From: Firmicutes bacterium UBA4795
GTDB lineage: Bacteria > Bacillota > Desulfotomaculia > Desulfotomaculales > Nap2-2B
Length of the DNA stretch: 64,000 nt
Direction of reading: 5' to 3'
Assembly (NCBI GenBank): GCA_002402825.1
Contig: DHGP01000018.1
Location: 14,601 to 78,600, forward strand
Positions 1 to 8,230 of this stretch are shown here, piece by piece. Below the pieces are notes generated by a model. It was given only the letters and a program-made list of their open reading frames with translations, was not told the DNA's origin and did no database searches. How positions within the stretch are numbered: position 1 is the stretch's first letter; each line of letters opens with the position of its first letter. The position numbers were made by a program, and so were the translations under genes.

Positions 1-32
1 TAATTACCCATTCTGTCTGCCAAAGAGCTAAT

Positions 33-1373
33 TTACTTCCTCTGGTACCAATAAGAAGCTTCTTTTGCATCCTCACTTAACACCTTGTTTTTATTTTCTT
101 GCTCTTCAAGTATTTTTAAGTCAAATAAATTTTGTAGTATTTCCGTATATAAGTGTCCCTCACCTGCTCCGGCATAAGCTTTTAACTGGGTAATAGGAAT
201 GTGGAGTAATTGGTTTACGATGGTGTTGGCTAGCTTAACTAGAACCTGATGTTCTTGCTCCGAAAGGTCAGGTAAACTACGCAAGGCTTGCTGTAAGGCT
301 TTTTGTTTAATTTCCTCTCCTTTTTGTTTTAAAAAAACAATGGTCGGCACCATAAATTGGGTGCCCAGCCACCGCATAAACTTGACTAATTCTTCTTCAA
401 TAATAACCTCCGCTGCCGCTGCCGCTTTTTTGCGTACTTCCAGGTTAGCGTCAACCACGTTTTGCAGGTCGTCAATATCATAAAGAGATACCCCTGGTAA
501 GGTAGCCACGGCAGGTTCAATATCCCGGGGAACAGCAATATCAATAAGAATGAATTGCCTTTCTTCTTGCTGTCGGAGCGCATCTGCCATTTGCTGGTAA
601 TAGATAACGTAATGGGGGGCAGCTGTACAACTAATGATAATATCTATTTCCTTTAAGTGGTTATAAACTTGTGTAAATTTAATTGCTTGTCCCCCAAGCT
701 GTCCGGCCAGCTCAACGGCCTTGGCGTAAGAACGGTTGGTAATGTATATTTTATTAGCTTTGTTAGCTTTTAAGTAACCGGCAGTCAAGGTGGACATTTT
801 ACCGGCCCCAATAAGTAAAATTGCTTTCCCGGACAAATTTTTAAGGTTTTGGCGGGCTAGTTCAACGGCTGCGTAACTAATAGAAACAGCGTTTTGGTCA
901 ATGCCGGTTTTTTGACGCACCTTTTTGCCAACAGCCAGGGCTTTTTGGAATAAAACATTTAGCACCTGGTTTACCGTGCCCACTTCAAAAGCCTGCTGGT
1001 AAGCCCGTTTTACCTGGCCCAAAATTTCCGTTTCCCCTAAAAGCATAGAGTCTAAGCCGGCTGCCACCCGAAAAAGGTGCCGGATAGCATCATAAAGGGT
1101 GTAAGTATAGGTATAGTTTTTAATTTCCGTGTCGTTTATACCAGATTTATCCTTAAGAAAATCACGGGTTGCCTTTAAGCCCTGGTTTAATTCCCGGGTG
1201 GTGACGTAAATTTCCGTCCGATTACAGGTGGATAAAATCACACAACCTTCAACACCCTGGCAGTTGTATAGGTTCAAGCAAGACTTCGGTATAGAATTTG
1301 GTGTAGTAGAAAGTTTTTCCCTAAATTCTACTGGCGCCGTCCGGTGATTAATCCCTACCACCACGATAAACAA
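33..1373 (-). CDS. hemA: glutamyl-tRNA reductase
   Basis: First committed step of C5 tetrapyrrole synthesis: NADPH-dependent reduction of Glu-tRNA to glutamate-1-semialdehyde. The 446-residue protein opens with GINHRTAPVEFREKL (from residue 7) and carries the catalytic Cys50 in STCNRTEIY. GETEILGQVKRAY follows near residue 117, and a Rossmann nucleotide loop LLIGAGKMS near 187. The start is TTG, 10 nt behind AAAGGAG. The gene overlaps the end of the precorrin-2 dehydrogenase gene by 26 nt, so the two are probably translationally coupled. Further hem genes would be expected off the left edge. Confidence 0.96.
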   Translation of the reverse strand: MFIVVVGINHRTAPVEFREKLSTTPNSIPKSCLNLYNCQGVEGCVILSTCNRTEIYVTTRELNQGLKATRDFLKDKSGINDTEIKNYTYTYTLYDAIRHLFRVAAGLDSMLLGETEILGQVKRAYQQAFEVGTVNQVLNVLFQKALAVGKKVRQKTGIDQNAVSISYAAVELARQNLKNLSGKAILLIGAGKMSTLTAGYLKANKANKIYITNRSYAKAVELAGQLGGQAIKFTQVYNHLKEIDIIISCTAAPHYVIYYQQMADALRQQEERQFILIDIAVPRDIEPAVATLPGVSLYDIDDLQNVVDANLEVRKKAAAAAEVIIEEELVKFMRWLGTQFMVPTIVFLKQKGEEIKQKALQQALRSLPDLSEQEHQVLVKLANTIVNQLLHIPITQLKAYAGAGEGHLYTEILQNLFDLKILEEQENKNKVLSEDAKEASYWYQRK

Positions 1374-2013
1374 GGGTTAGCCGCTCCTTTGCTTCTTCCA
1401 GTTTTTCTTCCCGTACCAATTGTAATAACTTTAAATCCACCAAACGAGTTAGAATGGCCTGCTTTTGGTCAGATTCGGCAACTTCATTTATGGCTTTCTG
1501 CCGTATTTCCCCTAAAAAAGAGACCAGCCACTCAAAAGCCGGACCGTATTGTATTTCCAATTCTTCTCTAATTTTTTTGGCTAAAATTGGGCTTTTACCT
1601 GTGGTAGAAACGGCAATTTGCAAAAATCCTCTTTTAACCACAGCTGGCACAAAAAAGTTACTATATTCAGGGTCGTCAACTACATTAACCAGAATATTGT
1701 TTTTAAAACAATCTTTAGCCACCTGCCGATTTATTTCCTTTTGATTAGTTGCGGCAATTACTAAAACAACTCCGATAAGATCAGCCGGCTGGTAAGTACC
1801 TTGCCTGAAGTTGAGTCGCCCATTTTTTACCAGCTTTCTTAAATTTGGCGTTGCCTCACCAGCCACCATCTTTATCTGGGCGCCGTAATCAAGTAAAGTT
1901 AATATCTTTCGTTCGGCCACTGTTCCACCTCCCACCACCAGACATTTCTGGTTGGTTAAATTTAAAAAAAGGGGATACAGTTTCGCCGCCGGTGGTCTTA
2001 CCTCAATGTTCAT
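1348..2013 (-). CDS. precorrin-2 dehydrogenase (siroheme synthase N-terminal type)
   Basis: Oxidises precorrin-2 to sirohydrochlorin with NAD, feeding siroheme, B12 or haem d1 branches. The NAD-binding loop is CLVVGGGTVAERK at residues 24-36, followed by the conserved VNVVDDPEYSNFFVPAVVKRG block and AVSTTGKSPILAKKIREELE. At 221 aa it is a stand-alone enzyme without the SUMT methyltransferase domain of CysG. It lies between the polyprenyl synthase gene and hemA on the same strand with 8-nt and overlapping junctions, which supports one transcript. Confidence 0.92.
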   Translation of the reverse strand: MNIEVRPPAAKLYPLFLNLTNQKCLVVGGGTVAERKILTLLDYGAQIKMVAGEATPNLRKLVKNGRLNFRQGTYQPADLIGVVLVIAATNQKEINRQVAKDCFKNNILVNVVDDPEYSNFFVPAVVKRGFLQIAVSTTGKSPILAKKIREELEIQYGPAFEWLVSFLGEIRQKAINEVAESDQKQAILTRLVDLKLLQLVREEKLEEAKERLTLVYRGGRD

Positions 2014-2021
2014 TCTTAATT

Positions 2022-2987
2022 TTAATACTCTCTCTTACCAATATAATCAGCAATCATAGTCAGGTTTTTTTTAGCTGGTTGTTCGGGAATAAAAGCCAGT
2101 TCATTTTTAGCTTTTACCAGATAGCGCCAGGCAATTTCCTGAGCGTGGCCTATGCCCCCCGAATTTTTAATGATTTCTACCGCTTTATCAAGAATAAAAG
2201 CATCATTTTGGGTGCTTAGCAAGCTTAAAAGGTTCTTTAAGTCCTCACGCGCCGGGCTATGCTTTAAGGCATAAATCGTGGGCAGGGTAATAACTCCCTG
2301 TTGTAAATCGCTGCCCACTGGTTTACCTAATTGCTGTTCCTTAGCTACAAAGTCTAAAATATCATCGGTAATTTGAAAAGCCATCCCCACATAATGTCCG
2401 TAACGGCGTAAGGCTTCTGACAATTTACGCGGAGCTTCGCAGACCAGGGCCCCTAATTGACAGCAGGTTGCAATTAACAAAGCTGTCTTACGGCTAATTC
2501 GGGAAAAATAATCTTTTATTGGTTGGGCCCAGTTATAACCGTTTTTAATTTGCTCTATTTCGCCGACACACATTTTTACCCCCGTGTTGGCTAATATTTT
2601 AATAATTGGTTTATCGTAATTAGAAATTAACTTTAATGATTCCGCAAAAAGATAACTTCCAACGTGTACGGATAATTTATTTCCCCATTTTGCTTTTATA
2701 GTTAGTGTTCCCCGGCGCACCAGGGCAGAATCTACTACGTCATCATGCACTAAAGAGGCCATATGGGTAAGTTCTACAGCTGCCGCTACTGGTAAAATTT
2801 TTTCAAAATTAAAATTACCACACTTGCCGCTTAGGATACAAAAAGCAGGACGCAAGCGTTTTCCCCCTGCTTTTAAAAGGTGGGTAGCCGCTTCCGTGAC
2901 TAAAAGATCCGGTGTTTGGACAACTGAATTAAGCTTTTCTTCTACTCCGGCCATTTCAGCCTGTATTTCATAAAATAAGCTTTGCAA
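2022..2987 (-). CDS. polyprenyl (heptaprenyl-type) diphosphate synthase
   Basis: Trans-prenyltransferase that elongates isoprenoid diphosphates, probably for the menaquinone side chain. It has the GGKRLRPA motif (residues 41-48), the first Asp-rich motif in LVHDDVVD near residue 80 and the second in QITDDILDFV near 210, both Mg-diphosphate binding. The length of 321 aa is normal. The assigned start is TTG without a clear Shine-Dalgarno; an ATG at residue 12 is the alternative. It is the first gene of the minus-strand hem cluster. Chain length cannot be read from the sequence. Confidence 0.9.
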   Translation of the reverse strand: MQSLFYEIQAEMAGVEEKLNSVVQTPDLLVTEAATHLLKAGGKRLRPAFCILSGKCGNFNFEKILPVAAAVELTHMASLVHDDVVDSALVRRGTLTIKAKWGNKLSVHVGSYLFAESLKLISNYDKPIIKILANTGVKMCVGEIEQIKNGYNWAQPIKDYFSRISRKTALLIATCCQLGALVCEAPRKLSEALRRYGHYVGMAFQITDDILDFVAKEQQLGKPVGSDLQQGVITLPTIYALKHSPAREDLKNLLSLLSTQNDAFILDKAVEIIKNSGGIGHAQEIAWRYLVKAKNELAFIPEQPAKKNLTMIADYIGKREY

Positions 2988-3090
2988 TATTTTAAACCAC
3001 TTTACTAAAAATCCTCTATTTTATTTGGCTTAAAGCGTACCTTATTTTAAATTAAAAATCAATAGTAGTTTTTAACATGAAAAAATAAAA

Positions 3091-3119
3091 TGTTCCTTTT
3101 TAAAGAATTATGTTATAAT
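3091..3119 (+). promoter_or_regulatory. promoter of the selenocysteine tRNA gene
   Basis: A perfect TATAAT (3114-3119) is preceded by TG one base upstream, giving an extended -10 element, and lies 43 nt before the tRNA 5' end. The -35 region (TGTTCC, 3091-3096) is weak, as is common with extended -10 promoters. Confidence 0.5.
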
Positions 3120-3162
3120 CTACTTAAAACTGTTTAAAATAAAAGTTTTAGAAGTCTATAAA

Positions 3163-3260
3163 GGGGGTGGCTGGGGCCTGGTGGCCCTCCTGGTCTTCAA
3201 AACCAGCCGTGGGGCGGTGCTCCCGTCCCGGGTGAGTTCGATTCTCACCCACTCCCGCCA
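3163..3260 (+). tRNA. selC: tRNA-Sec (anticodon TCA)
   Basis: This 98-nt gene encodes the selenocysteine-inserting tRNA that reads UGA. Acceptor strands GGGGGTGG and CCACTCCC pair over 8 bp with one G-T, which is diagnostic of bacterial tRNA-Sec (other tRNAs have 7). The anticodon arm is CTGGT-CTTCAAA-ACCAG with TCA in the loop. A long extra arm with GC-rich stem follows, then the T arm GTGAG-TTCGATT-CTCAC, a G discriminator and an encoded CCA. It implies selenoprotein synthesis in this organism. No selA, selB or selD lies in the window. Confidence 0.95.
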
Positions 3261-3331
3261 AAGATTTAATGGTATCATAAACAGGGTTTCAAAAGCGGGT
3301 GAGGGGTATAAAAAACATAGGTAAGACTTTC

Positions 3332-3360
3332 TTGACAATCAGCAAAAATTGTGTTAAAAA
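3332..3360 (+). promoter_or_regulatory. sigma-A-type promoter of the riboswitch-sucCD transcript
   Basis: A consensus -35 TTGACA (3332-3337) is followed by a 17-bp spacer and TAAAAA (3355-3360). It sits about 25 nt upstream of the first conserved riboswitch element, on the sucCD strand. Confidence 0.6.
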
Positions 3361-3384
3361 AAGAAAAACTAAATAATTTAATTC

Positions 3385-3510
3385 ATGTCGGGTTCCTGCA
3401 GGCATTGCAGGAAAATAGGGAACCAGGTGTAAATCTTGGAAGGTCCGGCCACTGTAAGCTGGAATTAGAAAAGAAAGGTTATCCTCTGGAATTGTTTTAC
3501 TTAACCAGGT
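3385..3510 (+). promoter_or_regulatory. cobalamin riboswitch (B12 element)
   Basis: The conserved core is visible: AGGGAACCAGGTGTAAATCT (3417-3436), then GGTCCGGCCACTGTAAGCTGG (3452-3472, B12 box region). A preceding hairpin TTCCTGCA-ggcat-TGCAGGAA lies at 3393-3413. It heads sucCD, whose start is about 80 nt downstream. No obvious terminator follows, so control is more likely at translation; this is inference. The 3' boundary is approximate. Confidence 0.85.
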
Positions 3511-3586
3511 TTAATTTGCAATGGTATAATTTGAATTACGTTAATTAGCCAGATTGAGATAAACAATCAGAGGAAGAGTCGGGTCA

Positions 3587-4723
3587 GTGAGAATATTTGA
3601 GTATATAGGAAAGGAACTTTTTAACCGTTTTGGCCTGCCGGTACCAAAAGGAAAAGTGGTCTCTTGTGCTGATGAAGCAGCTTTGGCGGCTGCAGAAATT
3701 GGTCCGGTAGTAGTCAAAGCACAGATTCTTTCGGGTAAACGCGGGAAAAGCGGCGGCATTAGATTTGCAAACACACCGGCAGAGGCTAAAAGTATTGCTT
3801 TAGAATTGTTAGGCGCAAATATCCGGGGTTACCTGGTAGAAAAACTACTGGTAGAAGAAAAATTAGCTGTTGATCAGGAATTTTATTTAGCCGTTACGAT
3901 TGATGAAGAAGCCAAAAGTCCAGTAATTATTGCTTCTAATCAGGGTGGCATAGATATTGAAGAAGTACCTGAAAACCGGATTTTAAAGGTTCATACCGAT
4001 GCAGAACTTGGCATGTATCCTTTTATTGCCCGTAACATTGTTCGCCGGTTGGGTCTGGATTTAGGCAGCCAGCACGGAAAAGAACTGGTTAAGGCAATTT
4101 TAGCAACTTATCAAGTGTTCCAGGAAAAAGATGCGGTACTGGTTGAGATTAACCCGCTGGTATTTAGTGGGGAGAAAATTTTTGCTGCTGACGCCAAGGT
4201 AATTATTGATCCTGAAGCCCGGTTTAGACAAAAAGATATTCCATACGTAGAAGACCAAACCGAAACGGAAAAACTGGCCCATGACCTTGGTCTTTCTTAC
4301 GTTGAACTAAAAGGGGACATTGCCGTAATGGCCAATGGGGCCGGCATTGCCATGAGTACCCTGGATATACTTATGCATTATGGCGGAACACCGGCTAATT
4401 TTTTGGATGTAGTTGGCGGAACCGATACAGAAACTATTGCTCGATCTTTAGAAATTTTACTGGCGAAGAAGCCGAAAGTTATTTTTATTAATATTTTCGG
4501 CGGTAGTACCCGCTGTGATGATGTTGCCAGAGCTTACGTGAAAGTTAAGAAGAAAGGTTCTGGCATCCAGGTACCGGTAGTAATCAGACTGGAGGGAACT
4601 AACCAGGATAAAGGAAGGCGTATTTTACAGGAGTGCGGTATCGAGGCATACACAGATATGGAGGAAGCAGCGGCTAAAGCAGTGGAGTTGGCCGCATGTG
4701 CGCCAGCAGGTAGTTCTAGTTAA
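3587..4723 (+). CDS. sucC: succinate-CoA ligase (ADP-forming), beta subunit
   Basis: ATP-grasp subunit of succinyl-CoA synthetase, which interconverts succinyl-CoA and succinate with substrate-level ATP formation. The N-terminus MRIFEYIGKELFNRFGLPVP and the ATP-grasp segment VVVKAQILSGKRGKSGGI (about 43-60) are typical. Also present are LVEINPL near 185 and the ligase domain with MANGAGIAMSTLD and NFLDVVGG. At 378 aa it is close to family length. The start is GTG behind AGAGGAAG. It is led by the cobalamin riboswitch and followed after 23 nt by sucD. The link to B12 suggests flux through methylmalonyl-CoA mutase (inference). Confidence 0.94.
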   Translation: MRIFEYIGKELFNRFGLPVPKGKVVSCADEAALAAAEIGPVVVKAQILSGKRGKSGGIRFANTPAEAKSIALELLGANIRGYLVEKLLVEEKLAVDQEFYLAVTIDEEAKSPVIIASNQGGIDIEEVPENRILKVHTDAELGMYPFIARNIVRRLGLDLGSQHGKELVKAILATYQVFQEKDAVLVEINPLVFSGEKIFAADAKVIIDPEARFRQKDIPYVEDQTETEKLAHDLGLSYVELKGDIAVMANGAGIAMSTLDILMHYGGTPANFLDVVGGTDTETIARSLEILLAKKPKVIFINIFGGSTRCDDVARAYVKVKKKGSGIQVPVVIRLEGTNQDKGRRILQECGIEAYTDMEEAAAKAVELAACAPAGSSS

Positions 4724-4746
4724 AGGAATGGTTTTAATGGCTAATA

Positions 4747-5613
4747 ATGGCTATTATTGTTGATCAAAATACTAAGGTGATCGTTCAAGGCATAACCGGT
4801 AAGCAGGGTTCTTTTCATATCAGGCAAATGTTAGCTTACGGTACAAAAGTTGTTGCCGGTGTAACTCCTGGAAAAGGCGGTATAACATTTGAAGGCGTGC
4901 CGGTTTATGACACTGTACAAGCGGTTTTAGAAAACCACCAGGTTGATGCCACGGTAATCTTTATCCAAGCTGCAATAGCTAAAGATGCTGTGATGGAGGC
5001 CCTGGAAGCTGGAATCGGGATTGTGGTAGTAATTACCGAACACATTCCGATCCACGACGAACTTGAGTTTATCTCCTACGCCCGGCGTAAAGGAGCAATT
5101 CTTATTGGTCCTAATACATTTGGCATTATTTCTTCTGGAAAGTGCAAAATCGGTATCCCGCCCAATCAGTTTTTTATCCCTGGTCCGGTGGGGTTGGTAT
5201 CCCGTAGCGGAACTTTAGCTTATGAGATTGCAAAAAAACTGGCTGCAGCTGGATTTGGACAGTCTACTGCTGTCGGTATGGGTGGGGACTGCGTAAAGGG
5301 GCTTACCTTTGTTGAGATATTAAAACTTTTTGAAGCTGATCCGGAAACCAGAGCAGTTGTATTAATTGGTGAAATTGGCGGTGATGCTGAGGAAGAAGCC
5401 TCAGTTTACATTAAAGAGATGACCAAGCCGGTGGTAGCCTATATTGCCGGTAAGAGCGCACCCCCGGAAAAGCAGATGGGCCATGCCGGAGCAATTATCA
5501 GGGGAGGGAGAGGAACCTACCAGGGTAAAGTTAAAGCTCTTTCCAAAGCTGGTGCTCTGGTAGCCGAAATGCCATCCGAGGTGCCGGAAAAAATTAGTAA
5601 ACTGTTGGCTTGA
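4747..5613 (+). CDS. sucD: succinate-CoA ligase (ADP-forming), alpha subunit
   Basis: CoA-binding and phosphohistidine subunit of succinyl-CoA synthetase. It shows the CoA-binding loop [11 protein letters not shown] (14-24), IGPNTFGII near 120, [11 protein letters not shown] near 154 and the phosphorylated histidine in [17 protein letters not shown] near 247. The 288-aa length is standard. It ends in a hairpin at 5631-5649 that may serve as terminator. It is cotranscribed with sucC. Confidence 0.95.
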   Translation: MAIIVDQNTKVIVQGITGKQGSFHIRQMLAYGTKVVAGVTPGKGGITFEGVPVYDTVQAVLENHQVDATVIFIQAAIAKDAVMEALEAGIGIVVVITEHIPIHDELEFISYARRKGAILIGPNTFGIISSGKCKIGIPPNQFFIPGPVGLVSRSGTLAYEIAKKLAAAGFGQSTAVGMGGDCVKGLTFVEILKLFEADPETRAVVLIGEIGGDAEEEASVYIKEMTKPVVAYIAGKSAPPEKQMGHAGAIIRGGRGTYQGKVKALSKAGALVAEMPSEVPEKISKLLA

Positions 5614-5630
5614 GTGACCAAAAGGAGTAC

Positions 5631-5657
5631 GGAACGTGGGGACGGTTCCTTTGTTTT
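5631..5657 (+). terminator. hairpin after sucD, REP-like
   Basis: GGAAC (5631-5635) pairs with GTTCC (5645-5649) around a GC-rich loop and is followed by TTTGTTTT. It can act as the sucCD terminator. Its core GGGACGGTTC recurs inside murB at 32421-32431, so it may be a member of a dispersed repeat family. Confidence 0.45.
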
Positions 5658-5880
5658 GAAGGAAAAAACCGAAATCAAATAAGGAACTCTTTTCTCTATT
5701 ATTTATGAATCGGCACAAGAATGGGCTTTGCGCTTCTTCTTCCGTCATCTTATTCGCAGAGTAGTTGACATTTTAAGCGATCACCACTTGTTTTTTAAAA
5801 CGAACGGCGGAACCGTCATTAATAACAATCACTTTTAGGAATTGTCCTTGCTTATTTAGCCTTAACCATAAGTGTGGCCG

Positions 5881-6006
5881 TTAAATTATGGAAGATAAGT
5901 CTCTTTTTAAGTGAAATCTACAATACTGGTATTCTGCCTCAAAGTAATCAGCACCTTCACGAATCCAACTTGAACCATCTCCCCCAATAATAATCCTGGT
6001 GCAACT
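5881..6006 (-). pseudogene. ISLre2-family transposase fragment
   Basis: The minus strand encodes IIIGGDGSSWIREGADYF, then an EYQYCRFHLKRDL stretch, ending in TAA. The GDGxxWI and RFHLKR motifs are those of the ISLre2 (UPF0236) transposase core. Both ends of the gene are missing. The DNA between 5657 and 5880 shows no readable gene; its minus strand gives a possible short transposase-like piece (about 5760-5880) that I could not assign. Confidence 0.65.
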
Positions 6007-6069
6007 AATTATAATGGCCAAAGAAATTCAGACAAAAAATAAGCCTTATTTAAGGTGTATACGAGGAGT

Positions 6070-6434
6070 ATGAGAAAGACATATACAAATAACTTTAGAA
6101 CAAGAGCTGTACTGGAAATTTTTAAGGAAGAAAAATCTATATCTGAGATTGCTTCGGAGTATGAAGTACATCCCAATCAACTAGGAAAATGGAGAAAACA
6201 AGCAATCAATGGTCTTGGCTAGTCATTCTTGCCGATGACCGTAGGAAGGAGGACAAAGAAAAAGAAGTTTTAAAGCAACAAATTAAAGATTTGTATACAG
6301 AAATTGGTGAACTTACAACCAAGCTAAACTGGCTTAAAAAAAATCTGGCCTCAAATTGGAGTAGGTCAGAACTCTTCGAGGTTCGAGGTTCGAGAGAGGT
6401 TAAAATAGACAAACGGGATAAAGACAAAATCTAA
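6070..6434 (+). pseudogene. IS3-family transposase OrfA, frameshifted remnant
   Basis: The frame from ATG 6070 encodes MRKTYTNNFRTRAVLEIF, then an HTH ending PNQLGKWRKQAI, and stops at TAG 6220. The typical continuation (LADDRRKEDKEKEVL and a coiled coil ending KLNWLKKNL) is in another frame and ends at 6434. One frameshift thus splits a complete OrfA. No OrfB (DDE integrase) follows. The short direct repeat TTCGAGG (6376-6393) lies inside the distal part. Confidence 0.75.
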
Positions 6435-6510
6435 AGTGATAAATTCCAGTTAATGTATTCTATTAATAGGATATTATGGGATTAAAACAATTAGATTGGA
6501 GGGAATAAAT

Positions 6511-6672
6511 TCACCTTATATAAAGGCGAAAAAATGTCTTGACAAAGTTAGCCGCCTTAACAAAGATATCTATAAAATGAACTGGATTATCTTTTGTTAT
6601 ATAATAATCGACGGCTTCCGGAAATAATGCTATCTGTTTTCGGTCAATCCCCCGGATATAGGCCTTCTTTTA
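6511..6672 (-). pseudogene. IS1182-like transposase, N-terminal fragment
   Basis: On the minus strand the frame reads KKAYIRGIDRKQIALFPEAV, then DYYITKDNPVHFIDIFV. This matches the typical amino-terminal block of IS1182-type transposases (RGIDRxQ...LFPE...DNPVRxID). The start codon and everything after about 50 residues are gone. Confidence 0.6.
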
Positions 6673-6710
6673 GCTACTTTTTGAAGTTTTTCTTGTTTAA
6701 TTATACCATT

Positions 6711-6743
6711 AAAGGTATAGTAAAGGTATAGTAAAGGTAAGGT
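6711..6743 (+). repeat. 11-bp direct repeat x3 before corA
   Basis: AAAGGTATAGT occurs at 6711 and 6722, and as AAAGGTAAGGT at 6733, head to tail. It lies 34 nt upstream of the corA start, where an operator or a slippage-prone spacer would sit. No regulator is identified. Confidence 0.5.
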
Positions 6744-6776
6744 TTTCATACGGTCTGACAAGAAAGGATCAAATAA

Positions 6777-7838
6777 ATGAATCAGCCATCTAAGAAAAGA
6801 GTGGTAAAAGCCGGTCTTCCGCCGGGTACATTGGTTCATATAGGGCATAAAAAGACCGACCAGGTATTCATTACGGTCATCGAGTACGCTGAAGAACAAT
6901 TTCAACAAAGAGAAATAAAACAAGTTGAGGAATGTTTCCCGTTAAAAGATAAAACCACCATAACCTGGATAAATATATCCGGCATACATGAGCTTGACGT
7001 CATCGAAAAAACAGGGATACAGTTCGGCCTGCACCCGTTGACTTTAGAGGACATCGTAAATACGGAACAACGTCCAAAAATAGAAGATTATAAGGACTAT
7101 ATCTTTATCGTTCTAAAGGCGCTTCATTATGATGCCGATCAAAGCCTGAAAATAGAACAGATCAGCATTATTATTGGTGTAAATTATGTTATTACTATCC
7201 AGGAGAACAGAAAGGATATTTTCTGCCCCGTCAGGGAGAGGATAAAAAATAGTACCGGCCGGATCAGGAAGATGGGGGCAGATTATCTGGTCTATGCGTT
7301 AATTGACGTTATTGTGGACAATTACTTCGTAGTTCTGGAGCAGCTTGAAGGGAAGATAGAATTTCTGGAAGAAGAGTTAATTACCAACCCCACGAAGAGA
7401 ACCTTGCATTTAATCCACCAACTGAAAAGAGAAATGCTATTTATGCGTAAATCACTCTGGCCGTCAAGGGAAGTGATCAACATTCTGCAAAGGGGCGAAC
7501 TGCCCTTTATTAATGAAACTACAGTTGTGCAATTAAAGGACGTTTACGATCATACAATTCAGGTCGTTGACATAATCGAAACACTGCGGGACATCCTTTC
7601 CGAAACACTTGACATTTACCTTTCCAGTATCAGCAATAGAATAAACGACGTGATGAAGATATTAACAATCATCACTACTATTTTTATTCCCCTGTCGTTC
7701 GTAGCGGGTATTTATGGAATGAACTTCAAATACATGCCAGAGCTCGAATGGCGTTTTAGTTATCCTATGATACTAATTTTCATGGCGGTGGTAGCCATCG
7801 TAATGTTGTTTTTTTTCAAAAAGAAAAAATGGATTTGA
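6777..7838 (+). CDS. corA: CorA-family magnesium/cobalt transporter
   Basis: Inner-membrane pentameric divalent cation channel. It has a long cytoplasmic N-terminal domain and two C-terminal membrane helices (about 292-315 and 327-347). The signature YGMNF lies at the end of the first helix, and a basic tail FFFKKKKWI closes the protein. The 353-aa length suits the Thermotoga-type CorA. The start is ATG behind GAAAGGATC. It stands alone between IS remnants and a toxin-antitoxin ruin. Confidence 0.93.
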   Translation: MNQPSKKRVVKAGLPPGTLVHIGHKKTDQVFITVIEYAEEQFQQREIKQVEECFPLKDKTTITWINISGIHELDVIEKTGIQFGLHPLTLEDIVNTEQRPKIEDYKDYIFIVLKALHYDADQSLKIEQISIIIGVNYVITIQENRKDIFCPVRERIKNSTGRIRKMGADYLVYALIDVIVDNYFVVLEQLEGKIEFLEEELITNPTKRTLHLIHQLKREMLFMRKSLWPSREVINILQRGELPFINETTVVQLKDVYDHTIQVVDIIETLRDILSETLDIYLSSISNRINDVMKILTIITTIFIPLSFVAGIYGMNFKYMPELEWRFSYPMILIFMAVVAIVMLFFFKKKKWI

Positions 7839-7893
7839 TTTCTGGTCCAGCCGCAACCTTTCAGGGCTGTTCTTGAAGGGGTCAATCAGGAGT

Positions 7894-7964
7894 TTTGCGC
7901 ATGAAAAAGGCTCAACCGACGGATGTTCGCTATTTGTTGAGCCTTAATAATACCTATGCGCAAA
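7894..7964. repeat. nested double inverted repeat
   Basis: Outer arms TTTGCGCAT (7894-7902) and ATGCGCAAA (7956-7964) enclose inner arms AAGGCTCAAC (7907-7916) and GTTGAGCCTT (7936-7945). All arms are perfect. The structure sits just after corA and overlaps the 3' end of the minus-strand ORF. It may terminate both genes or be a small mobile palindrome. Confidence 0.7.
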
Positions 7965-8162
7965 GCCTACCCGCAAAAAATTTAATTGCCCCAGAAGAAT
8001 GAAGTCGCGACTACTGTCTTTAGCTATAGGGTTGTTCAAAAGGATGGTTTGTCTTAAGCGAACGGCTAAATCAATAAGCTTTTGTATTTCTTTTGCATCT
8101 TCGTGGGTTAGCGTTCCAGCTAATTCACGTAAAGATTTCCTTTTAGGACGATCTCGTTGCAT
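7944..8162 (-). CDS. small hypothetical protein, possible antitoxin-like N-terminus
   Basis: 72 codons from ATG with no good Shine-Dalgarno. The first ~34 residues (KRKSLRELAGTLTHEDAKEI then QKLIDLAVR) resemble short VapB/AbrB-type antitoxins. The remainder does not look like the family and ends inside the nested palindrome, so the frame may be truncated or shifted. It is divergent from the broken Phd-like antitoxin gene. The function is not established. Confidence 0.35.
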   Translation of the reverse strand: MQRDRPKRKSLRELAGTLTHEDAKEIQKLIDLAVRLRQTILLNNPIAKDSSRDFILLGQLNFLRVGFAHRYY

Positions 8163-8230
8163 CTTGATTTTTTCCGGTTATTGATATTATGATTATATTG
8201 ATCAAATTGCTCATAGGAGGACGAAAGAAA

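Noticed and set aside
3156..3338. Minus-strand open frame of 60 codons over the selenocysteine tRNA
   Set aside because: It is the antisense of the tRNA gene (its protein reads the tRNA arms) and has no ribosome site.
3351..3548. Plus-strand open frame of 65 codons before sucC
   Set aside because: It runs through the cobalamin riboswitch core, has no Shine-Dalgarno, and the RNA motif explains the sequence.
6630..6923. Minus-strand open frame of 97 codons upstream of corA
   Set aside because: It overlaps the corA start in antisense, and its tail is the wrong frame of the IS1182 fragment.
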